Position numbers and translations under genes: made by a program. From Paralvinella palmiformis (taxonomy: Eukaryota; Annelida; Polychaeta; Terebellida; Alvinellidae), in contig JAODUP010000148.1 of assembly GCA_025642065.1 (NCBI GenBank), forward strand, positions 186,001-250,000: DNA of 64,000 bases, read 5' to 3'. Shown here piece by piece: positions 29,758 through 45,400 of the stretch; positions within the stretch are counted from its first letter, which is position 1, and the number at the start of each line of letters is the position of its first letter. The notes beneath the pieces were generated by a model. It was not told the DNA's origin. It worked only from the letters and a program-made list of their open reading frames with translations, and made no database searches.

Positions 29758-32700
29758 GCCTATGTATCTTCATACAGTATACTTTCCTGTCTTTAATCAG
29801 ATGTTTGCGCTATATAAAGAACAAAGTGATTGAGACAGACCAAGCTGTGTATGTTTATGTGCACACTTCTCTGAAGCTATTGTGTTCTTATAAACATCTG
29901 TACACTGCCCCGCGGACGTGGTCATTGCTAATATACACGCACCGCATATTACTTTTAACGACGACATGGTGGCCTTTCATTGCCAACGTCTTGCATCCAA
30001 GCGGTCCACTTCTGTAACCGGCCTCCCCCACCCCGCCTCAAGTTTCTTCCTCTCCAGTATTGTTATTGTTTCATTTGATAACACTCCAGCTACAGATCAC
30101 AATGAAGATGAAACGCTAAACGGTGTTCAAATTTACAAATTGATTCTAGGTCTTACTTTGGAGGGTTTACCTGCTTAGCTAGTATTACCTACACTTATAT
30201 AACAGCCGCAGTTTTATTGCCCTTCCTAGAACAGGTAATGTATCAATAGAATGCTAATTAATGCTAGTAGTAGTAAAGACAGAGCGTTGTTACCAGTTGG
30301 CCATGGTTTATGACATAGTCTAGATTACTGACAGTGAATAAAGCTGTATATAAAAGATGGGTCGGTTATACCAGGTACTTGACTGTCATCACATTGACTG
30401 TCATTTATTTGAAGTAAAGCTAATTACAACACTGGATATTGTACTGTAGATGGAATAGTAGACTGTCTTAAATTGCTCGTACTCGGTGATATTTTTAAGA
30501 AACTATATTCTAGTGGTCACCTAATGGTTATGATACGTGTCTTGTCAATCAACTGGTGCTTCCAAATCCGTAATAAATTTGGAATAAGTTGTTGTGTTAC
30601 CTATTCACCTGTATTTTAACATTCGTATCTATTTCAACAGAGATAGCAATTAAAGGAAATAAATAATAGTGAAAAGCTTCTAGGTTGTCATTCATCTACA
30701 TCACTATCTGTCTGACCCGAATCAGTTAGTTGTTTAACACAGCGATCAAAATTCTGCAAACATATTAATATTGATAGGTGTGTGTATATATAGATATGTA
30801 GGTGTTAGTTAGGCTGTTGTAATTATCCTTCAACGGAATTGGTACAGTATCTGAGCCCCGAGTTCGCATTCGCTGAGGCATGGACACAGTACTGTTGTGT
30901 GTTGTCCCCGGGCGTGCGAGAAAATAACATTCACAACACCTAGACTCCGTCTCGGTATTTCCTCCCCCCCCCTCGACCCATTACGGCGGGCCAGCAGCGG
31001 GGAGAGACTAATTTAATCATCTGTCTGTGTGCCCCTGTCAACCCCTTTGGCTTGTTTAATGACGTGTTTGTGAGCTTGGCTGTGGCTAGTGTATTAGTTA
31101 GTTTTATTGTTTCAGCTAGTTGTCTTCAGTGTGGCTGACATGACGAGGTACAAATTAACAATCACGTCGTCTTCTTGGGTGAAGGTGTTCTATTGGAATG
31201 ACGGGGCTAGTATAGTGCGGCTGTCCTCGTCGTTGTGTGCCAATTTTGAATACTAAATAATGTTAAATGATGTCAAGCACCGATTGTGTGGTAGCATCTG
31301 TGTGTGTGTTTGGGGGGTGGGGGGGGGGTAAAAGGTAACCTAGTACTACTACTACTATTACCTACCTTTGTGTTGATCCGTGTGGGGTCTTAGGGTAATT
31401 ATTTTTGGTGCTGCTTTTGTACGAAATGTTAACTTGGTTGATCACGGGTGCGGTGTGTCGACCTGTCTCCGATAAAAATTGCGAACATCATGGTTTGCAA
31501 CATATATTTGCCAATATATGTTGGTACTTGGAAAATTTGTGTTTATCTACAATCTTATAAGTCACTGACTGACTTTTTGTCCGATTTCAACCCCAGCATC
31601 GAATAAACCCCAGCATCAATTTTATTCAGCGATTGTCGTTTGGGATAGGCCATCACCGCTGAATAGATAAGGCTTACATTCGGTTCACTCCTTTTTTTAT
31701 CTCGGGTTAAAGAAACATCTTTCGGCTTCTCCACAATGGCCCAGTGTGTCCATTAGTATTGAGGTTAACCGAAACACTTGACAGTCACCTGGCACTGTAT
31801 AGAATCTACCGAGCTGCTTGTCTATACAAACCCCCCCCCCCAAGAAAGACGGATAATGCCATAGGTCGTTACTGTGGACAGTTAGTGTTCTGAATTAGAA
31901 TTAGGTCGTTCCTGTGGACCTTGGGGCACCGTTGTCATGAACATGATCATCATAAGGTGGCTACTGTTGGCTTCCAGTGGTCACTCGCTAATATCCATCT
32001 GGTATTCATAGCGGTCACGGTCAATTGGTAAAGTCAATTGTTTTCGCGTCCATACTTCGTGTAAAGTCCCTCAGGTGTACAGGCATGCGGAGAGTAATAG
32101 GTGTAGATGTCAGGAGGAAACGTATTAACAATTTTCAGTCAATTAGAGACGTCACCTGTTTGGGTTATTTGATCTTTGTTTACACGGAGGCGGCCGCCTT
32201 CGCGCACCCACACAGTCATTTTCCCAACAGCAGACAATAGCTTGTCACAAAATAATGACATTAATCAAATGTAGGGATAAGCTGTTTATCGTTTGAACGT
32301 GCAAGACTGTTTTCACAGTCATAACTGAAGTACGGGATCATATTACTGGTATCCGGATTTGGTGGTTTATTTAATACTCATGCTTGTCCACATAAAAGTG
32401 GTCGTTTTGTTTTTTTGGGGGAAGGTCCAATTTTTTGGCTGGGATTATATTTGATGTTCAGATGAAGTGAAGTCTAAGATGAAACACCCTTCAGATATGT
32501 CCACGCGGAGATTCAAACTTGGGTGGTAGTGATCTGTGGTCCAGCCGCGCTTCCAACTAGGTCCCCGAGATTAGATTTGATGCAATGAAGTTCATAAAAT
32601 CGGGTTTAAGACTTCATGGTAATTGTGCACCTGTAGGGAAACTGGATTTTAACTTGATAAACTGTTACCTCAATCTTTATGGTAACGTTATTTGGTCACC

Positions 32701-33783
32701 GTTTTACAAAGTCGGTAGACAGTCTTGAGATAACAACCAAATTAGTGCCCATTCTCCGATCTCTCCCATATGAAAATAGGCTCCGCATTCGTAAATTACA
32801 GTCATTCTTCCATAGTTGATGAGGGGCACCTCTGGTCTAACGGTAGCGTGTTGGATCACAGATCACTACCACCCGTGTTCGAATCTCGGCCTGGGCATAT
32901 CTGAAGTTGTTTCATCTTTGACTTCGCGTCGTCGCCTTCTGAGATCACTCGGTCTATTTAGCCTACCATGTGCACCGTAACACCAATCATCATCACCACT
33001 CAAATGATCATCTCATAAATAAAACTATTCATCAGATAAAATTAGAAACGGTAAACATATTATTATTGTTGTTATGCTGTTTTAGGCTAGGCAAGGCCTA
33101 AACACAATTTCAACATTTTTCTGCTATTTCTTGTCCTAATAAGGCCTAGAGTTATTGTGTTAAAAATTTTATGTAAAAAAAAGCCTTCGTGTTTCACATA
33201 GTTACGTTTCATTTTCCATGTTATATTTATAACGGTTTCCAGTTATTATTTCATCTTGGTGGTTGTTTTCCTGTATTTAAGTGAATTGAGATGTGGTCTG
33301 GTCTGGTATGATGAATCAGTTAGTTGCATTTCTGTGAAACAGATGAAAAATGTTGTCCATGAATACCTTTTTAGGGTGTTCCCAGATAAATGTTATTCAT
33401 AATATTTCTACCCACTGTATATATGGAAATTATAGCATAATTTGTGTGTATTAATAAATTTTCTCTGATATTTATATGATGCCAATTAATCGCCCGTGTT
33501 CATATAATCTTGTTATCGTATGTTATTTCATATTTATTTTATATTTTTATTCTGGTTCTTAGGACATGCTAATTAGTCAGAGACTTGTTATATTAACCCA
33601 GTTTGTATATCCCATTTTTTTTAAATTATTTTATAGGCCAGCGCCAAAGGTGAAGCAGTTTTAGACAAAGTCTATGGCCACTTGAATCTTATTGAGAAGG
33701 ATTATTTTGGTCTGAGATTTCTTGACATCACAAATCAAACAGTAAGTGAATTATGATATATGTCTGTTTTTGAAAAGTATCAC

Positions 33784-33845
<62 letters not shown>

Positions 33846-35196
33846 CAAAAAGGCATGCTCGCACGCACACTCAGTTGTCATTGTCAGTGACAAACATATA
33901 CTTCCTGACATGTGAATGAAAAATAATTGGAATGTTAGAATATGTGTTCTAGGTTTTGGTAGCCTTTGATACGTAATTCTGTGTGAGAACAATGTCAGTT
34001 TCCTCTAGCTTATGGTGAAAAGCACCTACTTCCCACCCAACTTTTATTGTATATGACCGATGACTTTTTTTTTCAGGTCATAAATGTAGCACGTGTTGAT
34101 GATGTTTATATAAAGATGTATTGCAAAAAAGTAAAAATAAAATACAAAATGACTGAACAAACAATGCATCGTTAAAGTTTTTAGTTTTGCTGATATATAT
34201 ATAATATATATATTATCTATTTAATATTTCATCTGGAGTGAGGTATCACTGTTTTGGCTTTCAAGAGCTTGCCTAAGAAGTTTGGTCATTAAGCTTCTCA
34301 AACAAGCACTTAAATGCCCCCAATTACTTGTGTGGGTATGTGTGACTGAGTGATTTCTATCAGTTTGGCAGGAAACTCAGTGACAACATAATATCACACT
34401 TAGTTCATAATATACCAGTGACTGTGTAGGTGTTAGTTTAATGACAGTGTGACACACAAGAGGTTAGTCTTGTAGTAGTCAGCTGCCTTGATCTAATACA
34501 CAGACTGACTGTGTGTCTCTTATCTTAGGCTGTTAATGATAATGATTGTTATCATTAGTTATGGCTATCAGAGTTAGTTACTGGATCAGTACTCAGTTCA
34601 GTAAAATCATTTATATGTAACATATAATGATAAAGACCACAGTATGTGTGTGTGTGTGTGTGTGTCTGCATTCGTGTGTGTGTGTGTGTGCGTGTGTGCG
34701 CGCACGCCTGCGTTTGCTGTTTGACGTACCTAGTGTAATGATAATTTGAGCATGCCCCAGGCAAGGTTTAATAAAAGGTGTGATAAAAAAACCTAATTTC
34801 TTTGCTTGACTAACTTCGTTATGGATGTTTATGGGGCTCGGTTAAACTAATACGTTTGTGCCACTGATCCTGGCTGATATATCACCCAGATATATGTATG
34901 TATAGGGTAATGTTATTATTAGACCAGACTGTGCTATGCCAAGTTCACAGAGTCAGTTATAAATATATGTTAAGCTGACTGTTTGTGTATACTGGGATTG
35001 TATATATTGAGATTGGTATTTGAGGTTGTGGCGTTAATGACATTGTTCTCTCAGTTTGGCAGTTATTATGGTATTATAGTAGTGTAAAGTTTGGTGAATG
35101 GTTTGGTCAAAATATAGGCTTTGTTTGAGTGTTTCTAATGATTTGTGATGGTACTCACCGTGTGTAACATCACAGGTTGGTAGTTTTCAAAATCAG

Positions 35197-35267
<71 letters not shown>

Positions 35268-36114
35268 ATACTGTCTAATTTCTATTCATTAACACTGTAC
35301 ATGGAAAGCTTCAGAGCAGTGTACAAGAAAGTCAAGTTGACTTTATTATTTAAAAATGTTAATAATTTTCTGGTCCTGAAGACTTTATAGTGAGTAAAGT
35401 CTGTGAGGATGTCAATAAAACTTATTTGTGTAATATTTGTTTGTATTATGTATCTTTCCTTATGTCACGCTCCATCATCTTTATGACAAATATAAAATTT
35501 TAGCATATGAAAGCCGAGGCAAGCATAAATACTTGAGGTAAATAATTGAGTATAACTTATAGAGGTGATATTTTTTGATGTTTTTATCTATTATTGAGAC
35601 CCCTAGAACTAGAGCTAATCCTATCATTTGCTCTGTAATTGATTTAAAATTATGGGTCAGAAATTTAATATTAGCTTGATCGTCTGTGATTCTGTTGTAT
35701 CGAATGTCGAGTTTGATTAAATTGTTACATCCGACATCACATTACAAATGGCAGACTGACCAGACTTTTTACAATCAGTAGTTGATGCTCTGAGTTGGTA
35801 ATGTTCTGTCATCCAAAACAATTCTTTATCTAAAAATAATAATCTAGTAATTAATATTTTGGTCATGTATGACCCACTGGCGTGACACATGACAGTACAA
35901 TTTTGACAGCTTTTGGAGAGAAAAAACATCAGGTTGGCACAGCATACAACCAGAAATGTATTCTTATAAAGCAAAAATTTTGTATTGGGTATGACAAGCT
36001 GGAAGGTTGAACAATAAAAAACTTGCTAAGCTAGATTAACATTAATTTTCTGTATTAAACTGTCAGTATGTATTGTTGACTCAAATGTAAGTATTAAATA
36101 TATACCATAATGAA

Positions 36115-36161
<47 letters not shown>

Positions 36162-36885
36162 TAGTAGTAGTAGTAGTATTTATTTCCAATTTCAATATCA
36201 AATAACGTATACATAATGCAATTTTACAAGTATATTACATATAAAGAAATTGGGGGACCAATGTAGCCGAAACTGTCTTCCCATTGGCCCCGAACAATCA
36301 TAGCTAATAATAGTCAGCTCGATGAAACGCCGTTTGTGTATTTGCAAGTCTGGTCGTGTGTGTATTGGAAGTATGTGGACCAGGTACCAAGGAATCATAT
36401 AATTACCTAGACATGTGTGCATTGACAACAATAAGGGTTGTTGCATTTTACAGATGCTGAGTAAGTAGCTAAGATCTTTTCAGAGTTTTCTTAGTTTTTG
36501 ATCTTGAATTACAAGTGGAATATAATGGGAAAATTGACTAACGGCAACTTACTGGATAGTGCAGAGTTACATCGAGGTACATGCATATGACTAGATTGCC
36601 TTGTCACGCGATTTTCCTGTACCTCAGAATTTAGACAGAATAGGCCATCGAAGGATATAGGAAGTCTCTTGTTAATAAAGTCGTCCATGAACAAACATAC
36701 GTGGTATTGATACATGTCACTTAATTTTAAGATTTCGCAATTTTTGAATAAGGGATCGGTATGATTGTTATAACCCGCATTATTAATAATACGAATAGCT
36801 CTTTTCTGCAAAGACACAGTTTTCTGAAGGATTGATGAATTGGCGTTCCCCCAAATTAGTAAACCATATGAGATATATGGTTGTA

Positions 36886-36946
<61 letters not shown>

Positions 36947-37509
36947 CCATTTTTGAATATAAGTATGTGAAGACATACTTTAAATATCCATACTTGTGCA
37001 AAAGGTATCAACCCATAGTCTTTGATTTCTATGTTACTTCAGTGTCTCCAACATAATGTCCTTTATATTTAGAGAAACTTTGGTTGAGATTCATCCAATC
37101 AATGATGATAATATTTTTGGCATAACATTAAATGGAATCTAACTGTTATTATGTTGTTATTATCATGCCAAAAAGAAGAAAAGGTTCCATTTTTAAAGCA
37201 TTTTAAGTTGCTGAAATTTTAGCATCTGGCTGGAGGCATGGATGCTGAATTCCTGAGATTTTGATGCAAAATTGATGCACAATAGTACATTTATGGCTGT
37301 TAGGACAGTAATTGCACATAACTAGTTGGCAGCATTTTGATTCTTACCTTATTTGTCTGCACCATCTTGCATAAGTGTGTCTACGGTTACCAATACAAGA
37401 TGATCTTAAAGCATTGAGCAATCGCACAACATTTGGTCAACATGTATAACAGAAACCAGTTCACTACTCATTGATTTTCTTGTTTGTTCTTACAATTATC
37501 AAATAGTAA

Positions 37510-37543
<34 letters not shown>

Positions 37544-40500
37544 GCCGCATTGAAAACAAAATATAAAACAAAATTTTTTTTTTGAAATCGTTATGTCATC
37601 GATTCCCCGAAAAACACAATGAAATAAGATCAGAAAAACTCACATTTCTTCAATGAATTAGTGTATTTTTATCATTCTAGGATATAAATATGTAAGTATA
37701 CATGAATGGTAACTTTTGTGGTAACATTACATGAAAAGTAAATGTCTAATAACTATTTATGTGATTTTTGATCGCCATACCTTTTGTGTACGCCTAAATA
37801 TTTATATATTCAGAATATCGAATACTTGTTCTACACTTTCTTTGCCTCATCAATAAGAAATAAGCATTAATCTGACCACTTTGCAGTAATATACATGAAA
37901 GGTGTATTACTCATGATTGTGTGTGTGTGTGCGCGTGCTCGCGCGTGTGTTTTAGTAAAGTAGCATTGATATATTTCTGCTATGGAAAAGTGTTTCTTTA
38001 TTAAAGTATTTTTCTAGCATGTGGACCTATTTGTTTATAAATGTGTTTATTTAATATGTAACAAGATATCAAATAGTAATTTGTGTGAAATTTATTTCAT
38101 TTTAATTTGTATCCACTGCTTACAAAGGCCTGGCGAGGTGGTGGGGGGGGGGGATTGTGTCAGTTCACGTTTGATCAGATAGGCCACATCCTCGAGTTAT
38201 GAAATTGACGTTTGAGGGCTGTGGTTTATGGCTCTTTGAAGTGGTACACAAACATTTTTGTATAAAATACTGTCTGACACCCAGTGTGTTTATTTTTTTC
38301 CTAACGGTGACGCCCATTAGGTGTCCGGAAAAACTAATAAACTGCCACAAATGGTTGTAGAAGTTTAGATAATTTATCAAAGGTCAGGTAACAATAGATA
38401 TTTGACAACTACCAGACACACACACACACACGTTAGTCAGTGTTTTGTGTCCTATTTGTTTTAGTGTTATTTGTTGTAATGATGGTATTCACATGTTGCT
38501 ATTTGTGAATGACTGTGTTTTGTGTGTTTCTTAATTGATTATTTTAGCGTTAGCTATGTTCTCGGGTCAGATTTCGTGTCTATTCTTTAGACAATTTTTG
38601 TGTGCTCATTCATAATTAGATCTATATGTATGTTCCCATCACTTTAGGTTTGTTAACACGCCTTTAGACATGTTCTTCACTTCTTGTGGATAGTAATTAT
38701 ATTGTTTAGTGTTGATGTATAGATCTTAGCTTGCTTACACGCGCACGCGCACACACGTACACACACCAGCGTACACACACACTCACACGGACGCACAACA
38801 CACACAGAGCTGTTCCATAGACATTCTGGATTAACCATTTTCCATTTCGCCATTCTTATGCCGGTGTTGTAATGTTGAGAATAACCTAATTTTATTATTT
38901 TTTGCAGCATTGGTTGGACCCAACAAAAACTGTAGGCACACAAGTAAAAAGTAAGTTATCAGATATTTTAATGTATAAATACATGTTGCTAAATTGCAGA
39001 GCCATGTTATTACCAAGCATGGTGTAAACCTATTGTCTGTGTGTGTATGTGTTGCTGTAATTCTGTGCTTTAATGCTGAGAGTCTTTATAGCACAGTTTT
39101 AAAGCTGTGGACCAGAAAGCTGTGGATTCTGAGTTCAAATCCACTACCACCTCACTAATTGTTCACTGGTTGATACAGTCATAAATGAATAGTTGAATTG
39201 AATTGTTTAATGCCGGCACTGGTCCTACCCGTGACATATAACTGACATGTGACTCACTGGGGAAACATCCCACAAATATGGTATAAGCCGAATTCAAACC
39301 CACAGTGGGGAGAGGTCTGATGGGTAATGGTCTAATCACTATCAGAGTGCCTAACTAGGCCAATTGGTTTGGGTGTGATGGATTGTTATGCAATAAGCAT
39401 CCATAATTGGCAGCTATAAAAAAAGAAACGTCCCAGGCAGTTGAGAAAATTACCATTAACAAAAAAGACAACAAATACAGCATTTAGTTATAATGAAAAC
39501 CTGAAATTCTTAGAGCAACTGAGCTTTATTTGGGTCATGACATCGATTAAAACCTTACACCATCTATAATTGTCTGCGTTTTCATATGCCAGATTTTGTT
39601 TGCATTTAATTTGGCCTGTGACTGTGTTAGGATTAACTAATTTAATCTCAAAGCTTTCATAAATGTAGATGATTATCAGTTGTAGCTGATCCATTCATAC
39701 CATAATCATAATTTAGATCCAGAAAGTACAATTATGCCCGGTTACTTTTAAGTATTATATATATAGATCCAGAAAGTACAATTATGCCCGGTTACTTTTA
39801 AGTATTATATATATTATGTTCTTTGCAAATTGATATTTTCCATTCAGCTACCTTTTGATATGTTCCCTACAGTCAGTAACACTTAACAAATATTTCCGCA
39901 TACTGAAAGATTAATATAAGCAATGGTTGTTATTGGCAGAGTGTTAATATGCCATCACCAGTCACAGCACAGCACTAAGTTACATCAAATACAATAATAT
40001 TATAAATTGATGACAATTGTCGATCCTGACACAATCCATTTGTGAGCTTTTATAATCTTTTGGAAGTTCCTAGATTCAGTTCAACATTTCTGTTTGTTGC
40101 ATAAACTTTAACTCTATAATTCTTTTGGTTCACGTGTGTGCGGCAAAAGTCATCATCATCTTCAGCCGTGATCAGTCCACTGCAGGACGAAAGCTGTAGC
40201 ATGTTGCCTCCAAAGGTCCCGGTTTCTTGCTCTCATGTACCAGCTCAGATTGCCCCAGTACTGTTGTAGTTCATCTCTAACAGTAGAAAAGTAGAATACC
40301 ATAAGTAATTTTAGGTGTTTCATATACAATTAATATTATTTTGTTATTAGGTCTAAGTTCATATTACCTGGGCTGCTTAATTACCAATTTAGATTAGCTG
40401 TTTGAAAATATATCAATGACACGAATGTATTTTCAGCTGTAAGAGAATTGCTTTTGTTATTGTCTATGGTTTCCTATAATCGGACTTATTTGAAGGGGAC

Positions 40501-40733
40501 GTTGATTTAATTGACTGATTTTTAGATAAAAATCTTAAGAACACGTAACACTGTGTCGGCAACATTCAGCCAGAGTACTGCATGATAATACGTTGGTATT
40601 GTTGATAATAAATATATTGGCTACACTATCATTAAGGTGCCAGTTTATTGTTACTTGTAAGATAATAACACCATGTCAATTATTTTAGTAAAAAGTTGTT
40701 TGGAGCTAGTGAGTTAGTGAAAATGGTAGTATT

Positions 40734-40808
<75 letters not shown>

Positions 40809-41967
40809 CCTGAAAGTGGGTATATTGCTCAACAGCAATTGTTACATTTACACATAAGTAATATTAGGAAATATTATCAGGTTAGCAGGTGTCCTAATGG
40901 CACAGTTGTTAAAGTATTGTGCTATGAGTCTCAGGGTTGTGGGTTCGTGAATTTGTGTGATGTATCCCAAGAGAGTCATCCCTCGGCTATATATCCCCAG
41001 GAGTGATGAGTGTCTAGGTAAAACTATTAAACAAACACACACGCTCACTCACTGTCTCATATCAGGCTACCAGTATTTAAATATAACAAATCTTTACCAT
41101 ATTGGTAAATGGTATATCCTTAGCCCAATCAGTAATACAACGCAGTTTAAACCAGGAGGTTGTTGATCGAGACCAAGAATCATCTGTATATGTGATTAAT
41201 TTAGTTTGATCAACTCCTACAGTCAGTGAGTTATCTCCACCGGCTCGAGTGAGTTATCTCCATTGCCTCAAGTGAGTTATCTTCATCACCTTGAGTGAGT
41301 TATCTCCATCGCTATCTCCATGGCCTTGTGTCCTAGATGTGAGCAATCTTCAGGTTAATTAAACAAAGAACACACTCAGTTAATATTTGTCATAATAATG
41401 TGTGTTGAAATAATGGATGATGGTTACAAGGACAATGAAATAACAAACAAAATCCTTCAATAGCGTTGTTTATGATACATTGACTATATATGCTGCCTTT
41501 AATAAACACCAACGACCATGAATTTACATCATCCAGAGGCTTAGCCTACAAGCTAACTTACACTTAGAGCCACATGCTTTGTATTTGTTACTTTTGTTTC
41601 TAGAAATGAACTAACCACATTTAGCCCCTGTGTATATGTTTTTTTTAAATAATTTACTAGAGAAATAGAGATAAGAAGGTAAATTCTTATAGTTAAATAT
41701 CAGTTATAATACTCTTGAGCTCTCATTTATATAACATATATTTTTTTAAATAATTTTTTTAAAATAAATTCTGTTTAGATTTAATATATACTGACACCCA
41801 TCATTTCATTGTTTGAAGCCGGCAATGGTAATTTATTAACAGAATTTCTGCCTCTGATATTATCTATTATAGTAGGGACAGAAGCAGCCATTAAGGCTTT
41901 GGTATACATTGGGGGACATGTGTTAATAATTGTTTTGTCATCTGACAGCTGTTCTGGGTGGTGCACG

Positions 41968-42010
<43 letters not shown>

Positions 42011-42257
42011 TGTAATTGTTTAACTTGTTACTTTGTTGTGTCAGGTGGACATTTATCATGGCTTTTGGTGCAGTGTGTCAGAACATTGTACTTGGCTAAA
42101 CATGTGTTAATAATGTATGTGTACCTTATGTTAGTTTATGCTTGTGTTGATGATTTTGGTATGTATCTGGTCAGTGAATATGTGAACCCATCACCCTCCC
42201 CACATTGGTAATTAGTTTCTGTGGACAGTATTCAGGCAGCCAGATATTGTATGTCTC

Positions 42258-42290
<33 letters not shown>

Positions 42291-42402
42291 ATATAAATTA
42301 TGTGTGAAGTTGGCATTAAGTGTTATTTTCAAAATGTACAAACATGCATGTGTACACATTGTACTTATAGTGGGGAGGGGAAGTTAGATTCCCTTGATGG
42401 AT

Positions 42403-42438
<36 letters not shown>

Positions 42439-45400
42439 ATACATACACATCACCAAGCTGATTTATACACAATGATTTATTTATAGCTGATTCCTAATGT
42501 TTCAGATTTGCAATGATATTTGATCCAGGTCACATTTGTAGTATCGTTCAGAATTATGTCAAATGATGTCGCTAATCATGCTTGTATTTAATTTGTCATT
42601 TCAGCCCAGCCGCCTCACAAGTTTTATTTTGGTGTCAAATTTTATGCGGCAGATCCTTGCAAACTTCATGAAGAAATCACCAGGTAACGTGGATGGCTGT
42701 AACTCGGAGATTCTTTACCATATTTAAAAACAAATCCATAAGAACCACAGTAATAGATAGTAGTGTGTCATCTCTCTAAATGTCCATTCAAGTGTTTTTT
42801 TAATGTAAAGCATTTACCTTTTTTTGTATATTGTATTCAATGTGCAAAAATTTCTATAAATGTCATTCTTATGTTCAGTTTTGTTTCAAATTTTAGTTAT
42901 AATCCAGTCTGTACCTCCAAATGATATTTCTCTAATTACTCCCTTCCCATTATTTTAGCTTAAATAATATGATGGTTCCATTTTCTAATTTGTACGTAAA
43001 TAGACATATTTGTTAGTTCGGGTGGGAGTAGTAGAACATTTTGATTTATGTTTTTTTTTCTGTTTCTTTCAGGTATCAGTTTTTCCTCCAGTTGAAGCGT
43101 GACATCTTACAAGGTCGTCTTCCTGTCTCATTTGACCTTTCTGCTGAACTAGCTGCTTATGCTGTCCAATGTGAGTCATTATTTTTTAAGCCACAAAATG
43201 TCTATATTTGAAAGTGGTGTTTAAGAGATTTTGGCCAATTATTTAATAAGTCACTGTGTATGGTATATAAGTATAGCTTGTACTAATTTGCAGTCATTGT
43301 TGAATGGTAACAGCAGATTTAAACTGGTAATGAATTTGGCCAAAGATACTTAGTAATGGGGTTCAAATCCTGACATTATATATAAGAAAGACATGTCATC
43401 TTTCATGTCATTGTTTCATGGCCAATTCAATCTACCTTGTGCAGAAACCTAGCTGTAAAGTAGTATTTGATAAATTCATACTTCAAGTTCAAGATGCTTT
43501 TATAATATTGGCTATGGTGGGATTTTTGAATAAGTGCAGGAAAGATTAATATGAAAATTTGTTCTCCGTTGAATGGTTTTAAATTGATTTTCCTTGTCCA
43601 ATTTATCAGCTGAACTCGGTGATTATGACCCAAAACGTCACTCACCTGGATATGTGTCTGAATTCCGATTTATTCCTAACCAAACCGAGGAGCTGGAAGC
43701 CCGGATAGGACAGCTCCACAAGATGCTCATGTAAGTATTGATGAGTGGATGTGTGTGTGGTTTAATTTTGATCCATGGTACTGTTTATTCATGACACTCC
43801 TGGAAAGTCCTGGAATAGTCCTTGTTTTTCAATACACCCCTGGAAAACCACCTGAAAGGGGAATTGACCATATACATTTTGAAAATTCCGGCTTATCAAG
43901 CTGGGAGCTTGGAACAGACAAGTAGCATGCATAGCTGTCAAAACAAGTCATTATATGGTGCAGGTATTCCAGACATGATGTCGTTCTTTCCCTGATTTGT
44001 TTCTGAGTGACGTCATGTATGGAACATGCTGGGATAAAGTTGGCAGCCAGGAAAGAGATTGTAAGAGGTGGGAGCAGGAAATATGGACTGCCAGGATTGC
44101 TCTGTAACGTCTGCCGTCGCATTCCTGATGTGATGTTCTGCTTATATTTGTTGTATCAATATCATCATGATCATGCACACACAATCAAATCTGCGTAATA
44201 TGACAATAATTGCGAAGCCATGCAGTGATTTAAGGTCATGTTGTGTTTTTTGTGTGGTCAACTTCCAAAATCCTCAACAAGCTAGGCCTAGTAAGTCACT
44301 AAGACATCAAAATTCTTGGGGAAAAAAATGACACGACATGTGATGTGCTGCCATCCAGTATATCAAATTATTACCTCCGTGATTAACAACATCACTGCAT
44401 GTTACTGGATACTACATCAGTACATGAATGACGATTTTTGTAAGCAATTCAAATGAAGGACACAGATACACACACACACACACGCACAAAAACTGTGCTT
44501 AGTTATACTATAGTTTTTGCCACACAGTGGTTTACTTCTTTCTTGCAGATAAATGACTTAAAAATAAAACTTGATGAAAAAGTTCAATCATTAAATGACT
44601 AATGTATATAAATTGTGAATTCTTTAGACTTTATTAAAAGAAATATCTTTTCCATTGAGCTTGTTTAATAAAAGCAAAAATTAATAAGTTTAGTATTCAT
44701 GGTTAGTAATATTTGTGGTATACATACATTATTCTAGATCACTGATGTAAAATTAGATCCTAGAGTCTTATATTCACATATAGAAATGGTATCGTGTATC
44801 TGTTCCATTAATCAGATGTCAAAATACTCCTGAAAAATATTGATTGGATCCTGGAAAAGTAGTGTAGAAGTGTATCAATTAACTATATATGTTTTTATTA
44901 TTGTTGTTATTGTTATATATTTCACGCTTGTATTAGAGATTGTTAACAGATCCTTTCATCATTGCTAATTACCTTGTGTGTCATAATTTATAATTTATCT
45001 CAAAACAATGACAATCTAAAAATCATAATTGACCATAAACTGACACAATTGGCACAAATACAAGAGTATGTTTCAGTTAGCCACATATAGCCATAATATG
45101 CCTAGCTTATTGTGGGACACACTTTAATTAAAAAAATGATTCACAAGATATTAATATTTAATTTATTGCTGAAAAATAACTATAAGCACCATTTCATTTT
45201 CTTTGTTTTTAATATTCTCTAATTGGATCCCCGCCCTTAATGGGGACCTACAATAGCCCAGTAGTTGGAGCCTTGCACTGCAAACATCCAGGTTATGGGT
45301 TCAAATCTGACTCCTACCTATATTGTTGGGATATTTTCCTCTCAGCCTTCTTGAATGTACCAATTAAGGTCAGTCCCATAAATGGTCCATCCGGGGAGAT

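Larger units (their letters stand above)
27120..33636 (+). other. EPB41L4A intron 1
   Basis: 6.5 kb with no recognised coding exon. It holds the 40-bp tandem array (28380-28775), (CT)n/(AT)n at 29711-29758, a CpG-rich patch (30840-31250) and two SINE A copies (32459-32566 and 32823-32998). The frame at 29918-30178 has no recognisable motif. Confidence 0.65.
33742..38907 (+). other. EPB41L4A intron 2
   Basis: No coding exon was recognised. It contains long (AT)n, (GT)n and (AG)n arrays and a minus-strand LINE 3' end (36159-36880). Frames rich in Ile-Tyr here are read-through of AT repeats. Confidence 0.65.
38951..42604 (+). other. EPB41L4A intron 3
   Basis: No coding exon was recognised. It holds tRNA-like repeats (39085-39180 and 40880-41010), a 50-bp duplication, a 23-bp minisatellite and large (AT)n/(GT)n/(AC)n arrays. 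A phrase near 40150 (tcagccgtgatcagtccact then gcaggacgaa) looks like a dispersed repeat common in invertebrate genomes. Confidence 0.6.

Noticed and set aside
29918..30178. 86-codon plus-strand frame in EPB41L4A intron 1
   Set aside because: Not in phase with exon 1, no acceptor/donor pair fitting, no recognised domain.
36026..37001. Ile-Tyr-rich frames around AT arrays
   Set aside because: The IYIYIY runs are translated (AT)n microsatellites. Only the reverse-transcriptase-like part between them was kept.
43829..44198. Overlapping open frames on both strands in EPB41L4A intron 6
   Set aside because: The frames overlap antisense and contain no known motif. FERM exons 6 and 7 join directly in phase without them.
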